Shown here: one piece after another, positions 48,370 to 58,533 of the stretch
Position numbering within the stretch: the stretch's first letter is position 1
Layout of the letters: each line of letters begins with the position of its first letter
Assembly (NCBI GenBank): GCA_009760855.2
Contig: WPIO01000020.1
Location: 2,537,501 to 2,601,500, forward strand
Source: Cristatella mucedo
Lineage: Eukaryota > Bryozoa > Phylactolaemata > Cristatellidae
DNA: 64,000 nucleotides
Reading direction: 5' to 3'
Position numbers and translations under genes: made by a program
Notes under the pieces: generated by a model
What the model was told of the DNA's origin: nothing
Database searches by the model: none
The model's input: only the letters and a program-made list of their open reading frames with translations

Positions 48370-48515
48370 GATATAAATTCATTTGTATAGCCCCTGAAGA
48401 TAATCCAATCTCTATTCAGACACTTCACATATGCCATGGGGCTTGAGCCCGCGACCTCGGCCAGACCTTTTCGGGGTGAGCACCTTTACCACCGGACCAA
48501 ACCAGCTCGATGTCT
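48370..48515 (-). repeat. SINE-A copy
   Basis: On the - strand: GGTTTGGTCCGGTGGTAAAG (box A, matches TRGYNNANNGG), GGTCGCGGGCTCAAGCCC (box B region), then GTGAAGTGTCTGAATAGAG and GGGGCTATACAAATG. Confidence 0.82.
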
Positions 48516-48607
48516 TCATAGATGTATGTTGATAGTAGTGAGCTACCTCACATACTTCACAGTGTGCAGCAGATGAAAGGCCTAGCATTAGGAACATTCT
48601 GTGCAGG

Positions 48608-48767
<160 letters not shown>

Positions 48768-48925
48768 TTCATTTGTATAGCACCCTAAGAGCTTAAATCT
48801 CTATTCAATCGCTTCACTTATGCCGTGTGGCCCGAGTCCAAGACCTCGGTCTTTAAATTATTCACCTTGACCTTGATCGTTGAAGGCTAGCACCTTAACC
48901 ACTGGGCCATACCACCTCCGTTTAA
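48768..48925 (-). repeat. SINE-A copy
   Basis: On the - strand: GGTATGGCCCAGTGGTTAAG (box A), GGTCTTGGACTCGGGCC, GTGAAGCGATTGAATAGAG, GGGTGCTATACAAATG, then the (TA)n tract. Confidence 0.8.
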
Positions 48926-48989
48926 GTTACTCAGCTTAGTCCGTGAGAGATTTGGTAGTGGACGTAGTCGCAGTATCGTTCAGTGATAG

Positions 48990-49186
48990 CAAGCATGGTG
49001 TAACGTATCTTAGTCTGTATCCCTGTGCATGTCACCCCTCACCATGTTATTCTTCTTGCTTATCAAGCATGATACCATTCACCATGTGATCGTGTTTTTT
49101 TTCTCGGAAAATGTAAAGCGCCCAGAAAGAGATTGAGTTCTCTGAGGGTGCTTTATCAAGTGTATTATTATTATTGTTATTATTAT
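48990..49186 (+). mobile_element. L2-A 3'-UTR fragment
   Basis: CCCTGTGCATGTCACCCCTC, TGTAAAGCGCCCAGAAAGAG, CTCTGAGGGTGCTTTATC and an (ATT)n tail. Confidence 0.82.
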
Positions 49187-49354
49187 TATCTTCACAAAGC
49201 CACAAAGACTAAGTGGGTGTTAGACGACCTCATCAGCTCCAGTCAAACCTGCCTACTTGCCGCTGCATTTGGTCAAGCCATCGTTCGGCAGCTGAAGAAG
49301 CCAGCATACAAGTCAATGTTACCGCTAAGGCAATCTCTGGCTTGATCACACCTT

Positions 49355-50845
49355 GCTAGTAAGTTCCAGTCTGGCTTTAGAGCTAATCACTCCACAGAGC
49401 CAGCATTGCTTAGGGTATACAACGACCTACTTAGGAATGCAGACATGGGTAGAATGTCTGCTTGTTTTGCTCGATCTTTCGGCAGCTTTTGATACCATCG
49501 ATTACAAAGTTCTTCTAGAGCGCCTCTCATCTCGCCTGGGCATCACTGGCACTGCTCTGCAGTGGTTCAGGTCCTATCTCAGTGGGAGACTCCAGAGTAT
49601 TGACGTGAATGGACAAAGATCATCTGAAGTACCTCTGAAATATGGGGTACCTCAGGGCTCCGTGCTAGGTCCGGTTCTTTTCACGGTTTATGCTCTCCCT
49701 CTTGCTGATGTGATTGCCAAGCACAATCTAGGCTTTCACGTCTATGCGGATGACACTCAGTTGTAAATAAATAATAAATACAATTAATTTATATAGCGCC
49801 CCAAGAGAACTAAATCTCTATTCAGGCGCTTTACATATGCCTCGGGGCTCGAGCCCATGACCTCAGCCACACCTTGATCGGGGCGAGCACCTTAACTGCT
49901 GGACCAAACCAGTTGTACCTTTGCTTCGATCCCTCCCAGCCTTCGAGCACCTCAAATTCTCTCAACTCACTTGCTGCATGCATTGATGACATCCGCACAT
50001 GGATGGCAGCAAGTTTTCTAAAACTAAACGATAAAACTAACTTACTAGTTATGGGAAAACCCAGTGTGATTCATGGGTTGGAAAGGCTGACGCTCAAAAT
50101 TGGCTCCGCCAGCATATCTCCTGTCGAATCAGCTCGAAATCTAGGTGTCATATTCCAAAGCGACCTCTCGTTATTTAAATGCATTATTATTATTATTCAG
50201 ACGACCATATCAGCTCCACAGTCAAATCTCCCTATTTTCAGCTTCATAACATTGCTAAAATTTGGGCTTGTTTAGATAAGGATACCACGTCAAAGTTGGT
50301 CCATGCATTCGTGACATCTCGTCTCGACTTCTGCAACTCACTGCTTACTGGTTTACCAGCATGTGCGATCAGGTGATTGCAGCTGGTGTAAAACCCATCA
50401 GGCCAAGCATCGTACCACTCACTTTTCGGAATCCAACAGTCTACAAATACCTCGTACAAACCTTAAATCCTTTGGAGACCGTGCATTTAGTTCGTATGCT
50501 CCCAAAGCCTGGAACTTCCTCTCGACCTGCGTCAGAGCATCCCCTGACCTGACCACATTTAAAAGGAAATTAAAAACACCTATTTAGGACAGCATGTAGT
50601 GGGTCCCTGTGATTCGTCCTTCACGTGCTTATGCGTGCTGACACTGTGCATGCTGCCACTAACCACATTTGCATGCTGACCCTGTGCATGTCACCCTTAA
50701 CCATATTATTCATTTTGTTTGTTTTTCAAGCATGATTTTACTTACCATCCTATTGCATTTCCCTTTGCAGCAAATGTAAAGCGCCTAGAAAGAGATAAGG
50801 TTCTCTGAGGGTGCTTTATCAAGTGCATTATTATTATTATTATCA
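49355..50845 (+). mobile_element. L2-A copy interrupted by a SINE-A
   Basis: RT core frame (49353-49766): LLDLSAAFDTIDYKVLLERL, WFRSYLSGRLQSIDVN, GVPQGSVLGPVLF, GFHVYADDTQL. A SINE-A sits exactly after TQL, and the frame resumes at 49913 with LYLCFDPSQPSSTSNSLNSL. Upstream, KFQSGFRANHSTEPALLRVY is in another frame. Near 50171-50203 a short foreign ATTATT-containing piece is present, and about 200 bp of ORF (the LVQNSAARL to LSDILP region) are missing at 50393. The 3' UTR and (ATT)n tail end at about 50845. Confidence 0.87.
49766..49909 (-). repeat. SINE-A copy nested in L2-A, with target duplication
   Basis: Flanked by perfect 8-bp direct repeats CAGTTGTA (49758-49765 and 49910-49917). Head CTGGACCAAAC (box A on the - strand: TGGTCCAGCGG), box B region GGGCTCGAGCCCC, tail TGTAAAGCGCCTGAATAGAG and GGGGCGCTATATAAAT with an AT-rich end. 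Confidence 0.92.
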
Positions 50846-50854
50846 TTATTATTA

Positions 50855-50955
50855 TTCAGGCGCTTCACATACGCCACGGTACTCAAGCCCAAGACCTCAG
50901 CCGGACCTTGGTCGGGGCGAGCACCTTAACCGCTGGACCAAACCAGCTCGGCGCT
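50855..50955 (-). repeat. SINE-A copy lacking its 3' end
   Basis: On the - strand: GAGCTGGTTTGGTCCAGCGG, TTAAGGTGCTCGCCCCGACC, TGGGCTTGAGTACC, GTGAAGCGCCTGAAT, then it meets the (ATT)n tail of the L2-A copy. Its own L2-like terminus is missing. Confidence 0.75.
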
Positions 50956-50959
50956 TATA

Positions 50960-52135
50960 AAACTATTGTTATTATCATGTGTTACTTCGTCCTCAAGTTG
51001 ATGCAAAAGCTGAGACGCGCTCGTTTCGTGAGCTGGAAACGCGAGACATCCACCAACCTTCACCTTGTTCCTTGCTCCGCCTTCAGGACAGCTCTTGCCG
51101 AGGTTTGAATTGAGCGCACAGACGGTCGCAACACCTTGTGTTTCTCGCACAGTATTAGTTATTGACGAAAATACAAATTTTAACGACCGTCCGTCGAGTG
51201 CAGCTTCATAGTGCGCACTGCTCATGGCGAAATGCGTTCGGTTGTCGGAAAATCACTCAGACCTTACCTTCTGTTGAGTCAAAGCTAGCAGTGTGGCGTG
51301 CGCCTGCGGCTTCTTCTGTAATTGGCAAAGCGCGTGACACTAATCCACATGCCTCACCTGTGGCCAATAGTTAAGCCATTAAAGCAGTGCAGCGTCATGC
51401 CACTAATGCAAGTTATATTTCGAGTCATCTGCAGCGATTGACTGGGCTTCCGTGTGTGTGCCCGTTGAGAGGAATAAAGAAGAGTCTCGTTTACTGCGAA
51501 CGTGCACTCGCTGTGTCTCCGTGAGACTGCCACAAGAACAGCCGCCGCCGGAGACACAGTCGCACAACGGCAGTCGCACACAGCCGAAGACAATCCAGGC
51601 AAACGTAGTTTTCTTCGAACAGAAACCAGGTCAGAGGGGTGGCTAAGCTGCTAAAGCACCTTGGAAGTTCGCCAGTGGGCTCGCTTATATTCTGCGAAAA
51701 GGCCCGTGCGAAGGCACACCGGGCTGACCCAACCTCCTCCTTTCCACCACGAGCCGATTAGAGTGCCAGCCTCATGGTACATAGTCTCTTCCATGATCGG
51801 ATTCGGCCATACATGCAGTGATTTTTTTGGGTACTATCATTGCAACTGTTAGTAGATCGATTTCTCATTCTCTCTCTATTACCCTGCTCAGATTTTTACT
51901 GATTCACATTACCTCTCTCAGGCGAAACTGGTTCAACCCAATAAATTAGCTTTTGGGTGTTTTCATGGCTCCTTGAGATAAGATTTTCGTCCTGTTTCGG
52001 TAATCCTGGTGCCACAACAGATCGCCAATCGCATACCAGAGAGGCGTTATAGGAAATAATACGACAGCACCACCCCCAGTGGTAGGTCGAAGCAGGGCCA
52101 TGTGCGTGAACAAGTTTCAACGGAGCAGTAACTGC
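50960..52135 (+). other. Intergenic, nothing recognised
   Basis: No coding similarity in any frame. A CCGCCGCCGG patch is at 51541 and CT-rich sequence at about 51870. Confidence 0.4.
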
Positions 52136-52137
52136 AA

Positions 52138-52285
52138 TAATAATACAAATAATGCATTTGATATAGCGCCCGCAGAGAACTCAATCTCTTTCCGGGCACT
52201 TTACATTTTCCGCAAAGAAAGCGCGATCGAATGCTTAGAGGTAGCATGTTCAATAAACAACAAGAATAACACGGTTAGGGGGATT
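52138..52285 (-). mobile_element. L2-A 3'-UTR fragment
   Basis: AATAATACAAATAATGC tail, GCGCCCGCAGAGAACTC, ACTTTACATTTTCCGC, then truncated UTR. Confidence 0.82.
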
Positions 52286-52387
52286 TAATCGGTAGTGGCG
52301 TTCTCACGGGAGCGGTACTTGAACAGGAACTAGTCCGTGGATCACCTGCAACATGCTCACTTTCTAGTGGCGCGTGTAATGAAAAGC

Positions 52388-55113
52388 CACTAGCGCAGAG
52401 GTGTCCAACATTTTTGCGTTGGGGGCCACATTTCAAAAATTTAAAAGGTCCGGGGCCACATGTAATGAGGCGTAGTTGACCACATCAGAAAATAAGTTCG
52501 TAATTTAGTATGACTATTACTATTATACTTAATAAATAAACCGCAATGCAATAGTATTTTTTAGCATAATTATAATTAAAAATAATAAATGATAACAATT
52601 TAATCATGTGTCCTGGAAAATAATTCGATAGATATTATGGCCAATCTTTTACTTTTGGATTTTTATTTTAACAATATGAAGACAGAAACTTATAAAACTT
52701 ACGAAATTACATGACAAGGACTCACATAAGAATAATGTCTTCGGATTAATTAAATGCCACAGGTTTTCAATTTCTACTGCACTGCAGGCATCAATGAGAT
52801 ATTTGGGATTGCTTCTGTTTGCATAAAAATTCGACATCTGCTGCAACAGTGGATGTGGCAATTCTAAGGATTCCTGATAAATTTTCATCTGTGAGAACGG
52901 ACCGAGTATTTGTTTTCACATTTTTCAGTCTGGAAAAAAGCTGTTCACAGAAATATGTGCTGCCAAAAAGTGCAATATACCTGCGAGCATGTTTGGCTAG
53001 GTTAGGAAAAGACTCTGATGAAACATACTGCTTGTAAAAGGTAACGAGGTCATGCTGATCATAAGCAGTTTTTAAATTGCTGTCATTATGAATGTCGATT
53101 AGTTCGAGTTGAAATTCATCAGGTGCACCAGAGGGATCGATATTAAATGGATTATTAATCATGTTCATGTCATCCCCATGTTGTTAGAAATCCTGAAACC
53201 TCTCTTCGAATTCATCAACAAGTTTGCTAACAAGAGTGGAGTACTTCATATGAGCCAGCGTTTCAGGCGATCTTGTTGCTAGTGTTATGAAATGTAACAG
53301 TTTCTTCTGATCTAAGTGTTTCCGGAAAAGTTTCAGCTTTTGCACAAACGCGACAACACACATACATTTTATGGACCAGTTGATCCTTACCTTGGAGTTT
53401 GAAATTAAGATCTGCAAGATGTTTGGTCATGTCCACCAAAAAAGCCAAGTCATTCAACCACTGCTGGTCATCGAGGAAGCCAACATCTTTTCCCTTTTCT
53501 GTCATACATGTTTTTATTTCGTCCCGAAGTGAACAAAACCGGCTAACGTGTTTGCCCTACTTAGCCAACGGACTTGGCAGAAATAAATAACATCACAATG
53601 ATCTGATCCCAACTCTTCAAGGAAAGCCTGAAATTGTCTGTGGTTTAGCGCACGAGACCTTATCACATTGACTGTTGAAACTACATTGTCCATTACATGT
53701 TGCATGCTCAAGACCTTTGCACATAGCTGTTCTTGGTGGATGATGCAGTGATGACTGACAATTTTGTGAGGTACTAATTTTACCATTAAAGATACAAATC
53801 CATTGTGTCTACCTGTCATTGAAGGGGCTCCGTCTGTGGTTAAACCAATCAATTTAGTTTCAGGAAGATTACATTTTGTGAGGACCCTCTTGACCTGATC
53901 CAAAATATCCCTCCCCGTTGTAGTGCCTTTCATTGAACAGATATCCAACAGTTCTTCGATAATGACAAACTTTCCTGTTACTCTGCGTACAAACACCGAC
54001 AGTTGAGCCATATCGCAATTGTCCGTGCTTTCGTCGAGCGCAAGAGAATAAAATTCGCATTCAGCAAGTCTTTTAGTGAGACTTTCTTCTATGTTTGATG
54101 CGAGCTCGTCAACTCTTCTCGCAACCGTTTGATGAGAAAGACTGACTTTCTTTACTTCTGACTTCTTTTCTGGACAGACCACACCAGTAAACAGCCTGAG
54201 GCATTCCTTAACAAATTCACCATCGGAAAATGCTTCCCCCCCCCCGCTTAGCTATAGCTTCAGCTATTAAAAACTTACTTTGGTTGAAGCCTCAGACTTG
54301 TTGCTGGGTGCTGTAAACAATGACTGCTGTCCGATGACGCTCTGTTTCAACGAGTTCACGAGATCAATTCGAAGTTGACCAGTCAGGCTGTTGTACCTGT
54401 CGCCATGCTTTGTTGAAAAATGTCGCTTAACATTGTACTCCTTGGCAACGGCAATTGTTTCTTGGCATATTAGGCACATTATCCTACCGAAGCGTTCCAT
54501 TACAAAATAGTCTACAGTCCAAGATGCTTTGAAAAGTCTTCATAAAGCGTCAATTTTTCGTTTTTTTGCTAGTATTCACATTCGTCGCAATTTTTCTCTG
54601 TGAAATAAAAAAACAGATCAGTTACGAATTGATTAATTTATATTTTATCACAGCAATATCTTAGTACTATTAAGTAAGTTGAGCAATACGCGTTTTTTGA
54701 AAAACCTACCTGACTGATTCCAGTTCGTGCAGCAACAGCTGAGAAACGGCTCTTTTTTTCTATCCACAGTGTGAAACAGTTAATTCCGCTTGCGGAAGCG
54801 TTATAAATGTGATCGTAATGGCGCCGCTGTAGCACAAATATATTACCCCTTCACGCTAAAAGGTTCACATGAAGGCTAGCAAAATAAATCGATTGTTTTA
54901 CCTTCACGCGAAAATAGCCATTTGGACACCTTCACGCTTCACGCGCGCGTGAAGTACATCACAGCGCCTTATATCGCCGTTTGTAATGATTAAAAATTAA
55001 CGAAAAACATGGAGTGACAAATATTTTTGGGATAACGTTTCGGGCCGCATAGAAGACCTCGGCGGGCTGGGTTGTGACCCGCGGGCCACGTGTTGGACAA
55101 ACCTGCACTAGCG
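52388..55113 (-). mobile_element. Complete hAT transposon with target duplications (element 52396-55105)
   Basis: Perfect 8-bp target duplications CACTAGCG at 52388-52395 and 55106-55113. The ends start CAGAGGTGTCCAAC (left) and CAGGTTTGTCCAAC (right, reverse complement), 11 of 14 identical, typical of Charlie-like hAT. Subterminal GGGGCCACAT and GGGCCGC/GGGCCAC blocks are present. The element is 2710 bp and carries a transposase on the - strand, interrupted by frameshifts. Confidence 0.93.
52791..54500 (-). pseudogene. hAT (Charlie/ZBED-like) transposase, frameshifted
   Basis: In order on the - strand: BED-type zinc finger (CLICQE with HFSTKHG, 54500-54267), the RNase-H-like core (AKxLTKRLAECEFYSLALDE style; FYSLALDESTDNCDMAQLSV, GLTTDGAPSMTGRHNGFVSL, HHCIIHQEQLCAKVL, RWLSRANTLAG; 54182-53514), a middle part (FCSLRDEIKTCMTEKGKDVG; FLDDQQWLNDLAFLVDMTKH; 53505-53263), KYSTLVSKLVDEFEERF, and the hATC domain (RRYIALFGSTYFCEQLFSRL, 53168-52791). 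Breaks: frameshifts near 54270 (T-run), about 53540 and about 53350, plus an in-frame TAA at about 53184. The catalytic-region residues are recognisable but the product would be truncated. Non-autonomous now. Confidence 0.9.
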
Positions 55114-55233
55114 AATGAACAACATACGTTTATTGGCAGCCATCATATGTGTACGACCAGGACCGCATGGCGATAGTGGCCTCTCTTGATTGGTCAGTTG
55201 TTGTAGTTCCGCCATTGTAGGTCTGCTATGACA
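55114..55233 (-). repeat. Probable 3' LTR segment of a Gypsy element, split by the hAT
   Basis: On the - strand a polypurine tract (GGGGGAAGG, 55234-55242) is followed directly by TGTCATAGCAG, the expected PPT-TG start of a 3' LTR. About 95 bp further on lies AATAAAC, a possible poly(A) signal, and then the hAT target site. The LTR would continue below 52388. No second copy is in the window. Confidence 0.5.
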
Positions 55234-57600
55234 CCTTCCCCCGGAATAGGAGCAGTCTCATTTTCAAAGATCTAGCCTTTGGACCGGCTTTAGCACACTG
55301 TCAGGCCTTGCTGTAGTTTGATCGTGAGAGGTGTGCATATCGTCGTCAAAACTAGGAATCTGAACTTGAAGGGTAGCCGTAGTAGGGTCGGTAGCTGTAG
55401 GGAAATGCCAGGGCATTGTTTTGACTTGTAGATCAGTGTCAATCGGTCTACGATGCCTTCTGTTCCACTGAAGTATGCTGCTATTGTCAATTTGTACGAC
55501 AGGTGACCCAGGTATACCCGCTTGAGCCGTCACCGTTGCACTTTCGCTCCAGCTGTTTTCGCTATTAGTTCGCATTAAATACCTGCTGGCCGGGTTGAGT
55601 AGGTGAAAGTGGGCAAGCAGGATGATAGCAATTGTGGGAGTGTGGTTATAGCTCTTTTCAAAGCCGTCGTTGAGTTGCACCGTCTCCTTTGCCGGTCATT
55701 GCGCTTGGACGTGCCGAGAGAGGACTGGTAACGTGGTCCTAATCTGCCGCCCCTCGATCAATTGTGCTGTGCTGCAGCTTGTAGAGGTGAAAAGCGTCGA
55801 GCTCTGAATCATGAGAGCGGGGCACGGATCAGGCTGCCTCACAACGCATTTGGTTGTTTGTACATCTCTTTCCACTTCCCCGTTCGCTTGTGGAAAGTGC
55901 GTGCTGGTCGTAATGTGCTCGAACCCATATCGTCTCGGAAATCACTAAATTCAGGAGATGAGAATTGTAGACCATTGTTAGACTTCGATGACTCTGGTAT
56001 GCCCCAGCGAGTAAATATAGTTGGTAGTTATGCCATCATTTCTTTCGTAGTTGATTTCGATAATGGAGTGATTTTCATATGTCGGGAGTAAAAGTTAATT
56101 ACAATCAGGTGCTGTCGTATCTCGTGTTCGTAGAGATGGACAGCCACTTGTTGCCAAAGAACACTGGGCAATGGTGTTTTGATGAGCGACTCATGCAGCT
56201 GTAGTCTCTGATTGTTTTGACAGAAGGTTCACGATACGACAAATGTCTTAACGTCTTGGCTAATGCCTAGGCAGTATACACGCGACCTTGCTCGGTCCCT
56301 ACATTTGGTCATCCCTTGGTGGCCGTCGTGGATCAGCTCCAACAGAAAAGCCTGCAGGCTTTTAGGAATACATATGCCATCGTCATTCGGTACTGATTAA
56401 ACTACCCGAAACAAAAAGATGGCTACTTATGGCGATGATAGCCAGTAGTTTGGTGTCGTCAGCAGTAGTCTGCTTTACTACGCTCAAGCGAGCTACTGAA
56501 AGCGATGTAGCAACGACTGTATCTACGTGGAGCTGAATGGCTTCGGCACAATCGTGTTACTCGCTTCTACGCATAGGGGTTCTTGACAGCGTATCAGCTA
56601 CCACCAAGGTTTTCGCAGGTACACACACGACGGGAGAGTTAAAGCGCATCGTTCAAATTAGTAGGGGTTGGCATATTTCCGGGACCTGGCCAAGCTCCTT
56701 TGTTATCAGTAACGCTGTAAGCGTTTTATGGTCAGTGCGAAGCTCGAACGAAGGCAAGCCAACAAAGAACTGACTGAACTTCTCGCATGCCTACGCCTCC
56801 GCAAGACACTCTTTTTTTTACCTGAGCGTATCTTTTTTTGGCGCAAGACAACGGGCGGGATGTTAATACGACAGATCGCACATCTTGCTCTCCCGATCCA
56901 TGGCACTGCAGCAGAGCGGTGCCTAGACCATAGCTACTGGCATCGGCGCAGAAATGACCGACTTTTGAGGATCGGACTAGGTCAGCGCCGGTGCCTTAGT
57001 CACGCGCTACTTCACTTCCCGAAGTGGTTTTCTTTGGTTAGGCCCCCAGTACCACACTGAGTCAGACGAAAGGAGTTCGTTTAGTGGTTTTACGACAGTG
57101 GCCACATTTGGCGAAAATTGACAGAGGTAGTTCATCATACCAAGGCATCGCTTTAGCTTGGCTATGTTGGTCGGATCAGAGGGGTTGAGGATGGCTTCTA
57201 TTTTGTCGACTGATGGTCGGACGCCGCTGGCATCAATAGCATGTCCTAAAAACGTCAAAGTGGGCTTGCGGAAAATACACTTGTCTCTATTCAACTTTAG
57301 GCCTCACTTTGAATTTTCGGGAAATGACTCGACGAAATCTATCATCATGCTTAGCCGCCGCGCATGCGTACGCCAAAACATCATCCATAGTATTGGCTAC
57401 ACCTTTGATCTCACCCAAGAGGTCTTGCATCAGCCACTGAAAGATCTTGGACGAGCTGATAATGCCAAAGGGCACCAGGCGAAAGAAAAAACGTCCACAC
57501 AGTGTTATGAAATGTCTACTGCTAAAAAAACTGCTTTCATAGATAACGGAATAGCCCAACACCAGCTGGAGGCATTCAACAATAGTATACTTTCAGTGTT
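55234..57600 (-). pseudogene. Ty3/Gypsy pol remnant: RT, RNase H, integrase
   Basis: Read on the - strand in several frames. RT (57562-57007): CGRFFFRLVPFGIISSSKIF, NTMDDVLAYA (the xxDD catalytic motif), LNRDKCIFRKPTLTFLGHAI, DASGVRPSVDKIEAIL. RNase H (about 56740-56560): ELRTDHKTLTALLITKELGQ, VPAKTLVVADTLSRTP. Integrase (about 56330-55300): DGHQGMTKCRDRARSRVYCL, WQQVAVHLYEHE, RWGIPESSKSNNGLQFSSPE, and the C-terminal SPVVQIDNSSILQWNRRHRR. Several stops and shifts; dead. The upstream RT N-terminus and protease are not recognisable above 57600. Confidence 0.87.
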
Positions 57601-58533
57601 AGAGCTTGCAGGTTGCAACACAGACGAAGTTTGGCACGAGAGCTTCGACGTGAGCTCCCATCTAATCTCCCATGTCCCACGTAGTGATTTCTTTGGTCTA
57701 GGCAGAGCGCCTTGAATTGAGTGTGTACTTGTGAAGTGGCTTTGCCTATTTCAAGACCATGAAATATCTGTATGTGTCGTTGACTACCCTTCTTGGGGTC
57801 AGTTGAGTACTAAATGACGATACATAATGACCACTACCTACTCTTTAACGACTCCTCTTGGTTCATTAAAATAATGACCATATGCAGTGACATCAATTGG
57901 GTTAGCTGAATGATGGCAATGTGCAAGGACCTCTCTTCGATCTTAAGTGGGAAAAGTTATCTTGTGACGAATTTGCTTTGATTAAGCAAGCGGTCAGAGG
58001 AAGCGAAATTCAGTCGGCTGTGGGATCGTACTGAAATGGCATATAAATGGCATAGAAAGTCCTTCGCCAAGGGACGTTTGATAAGTATGATACATATATG
58101 TGTCAAACAGACTGACCGGGTGGGAAACTTTTGAAATTTGGTTTCTTTTTTGTCTACTATAAACCGACTTCATTTTTTATATTCTCCCTGTCCTCACATT
58201 TCGCTTGGTTCAAAAGAAACGGCAGCAATACTTACTTCATATCGAACGCCATGCTCTGTTTCGGGCTGTTGGGGTCGGCATCGGCGTGGCGCTAGAAAGG
58301 TATAAATAGCGAGGCACGAACGCAACCGAGTGCATGCTGAAAGCAAACATGATGCGATGAACCTCACCACAAGATTGTTGTAACGAGGCCGAGACTTTGC
58401 GGACGTCGCGTCGAACAGCGGCGGGCTGCTCCGACCTCGTTTCACAAGTTTGTGTGTGAAAGAGGTAAGGATAACTTGCACTCAAGCCCACGAACCGTAA
58501 AAGAACGAGCGTCCGCTGCCGTGCTGATAGGGC
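57601..58533 (-). other. Between pol remnant and LTR element, unrecognised
   Basis: Lies where the protease and RT N-terminus of the Gypsy element would be expected, but no motif can be read. TATTTATACC on the - strand near 58300 could be a TATA box. Confidence 0.35.

Noticed and set aside
57158-57715. 185-codon + strand frame
   Set aside because: It is the antisense shadow of the Gypsy RT encoded on the - strand, where the family motifs are unambiguous.
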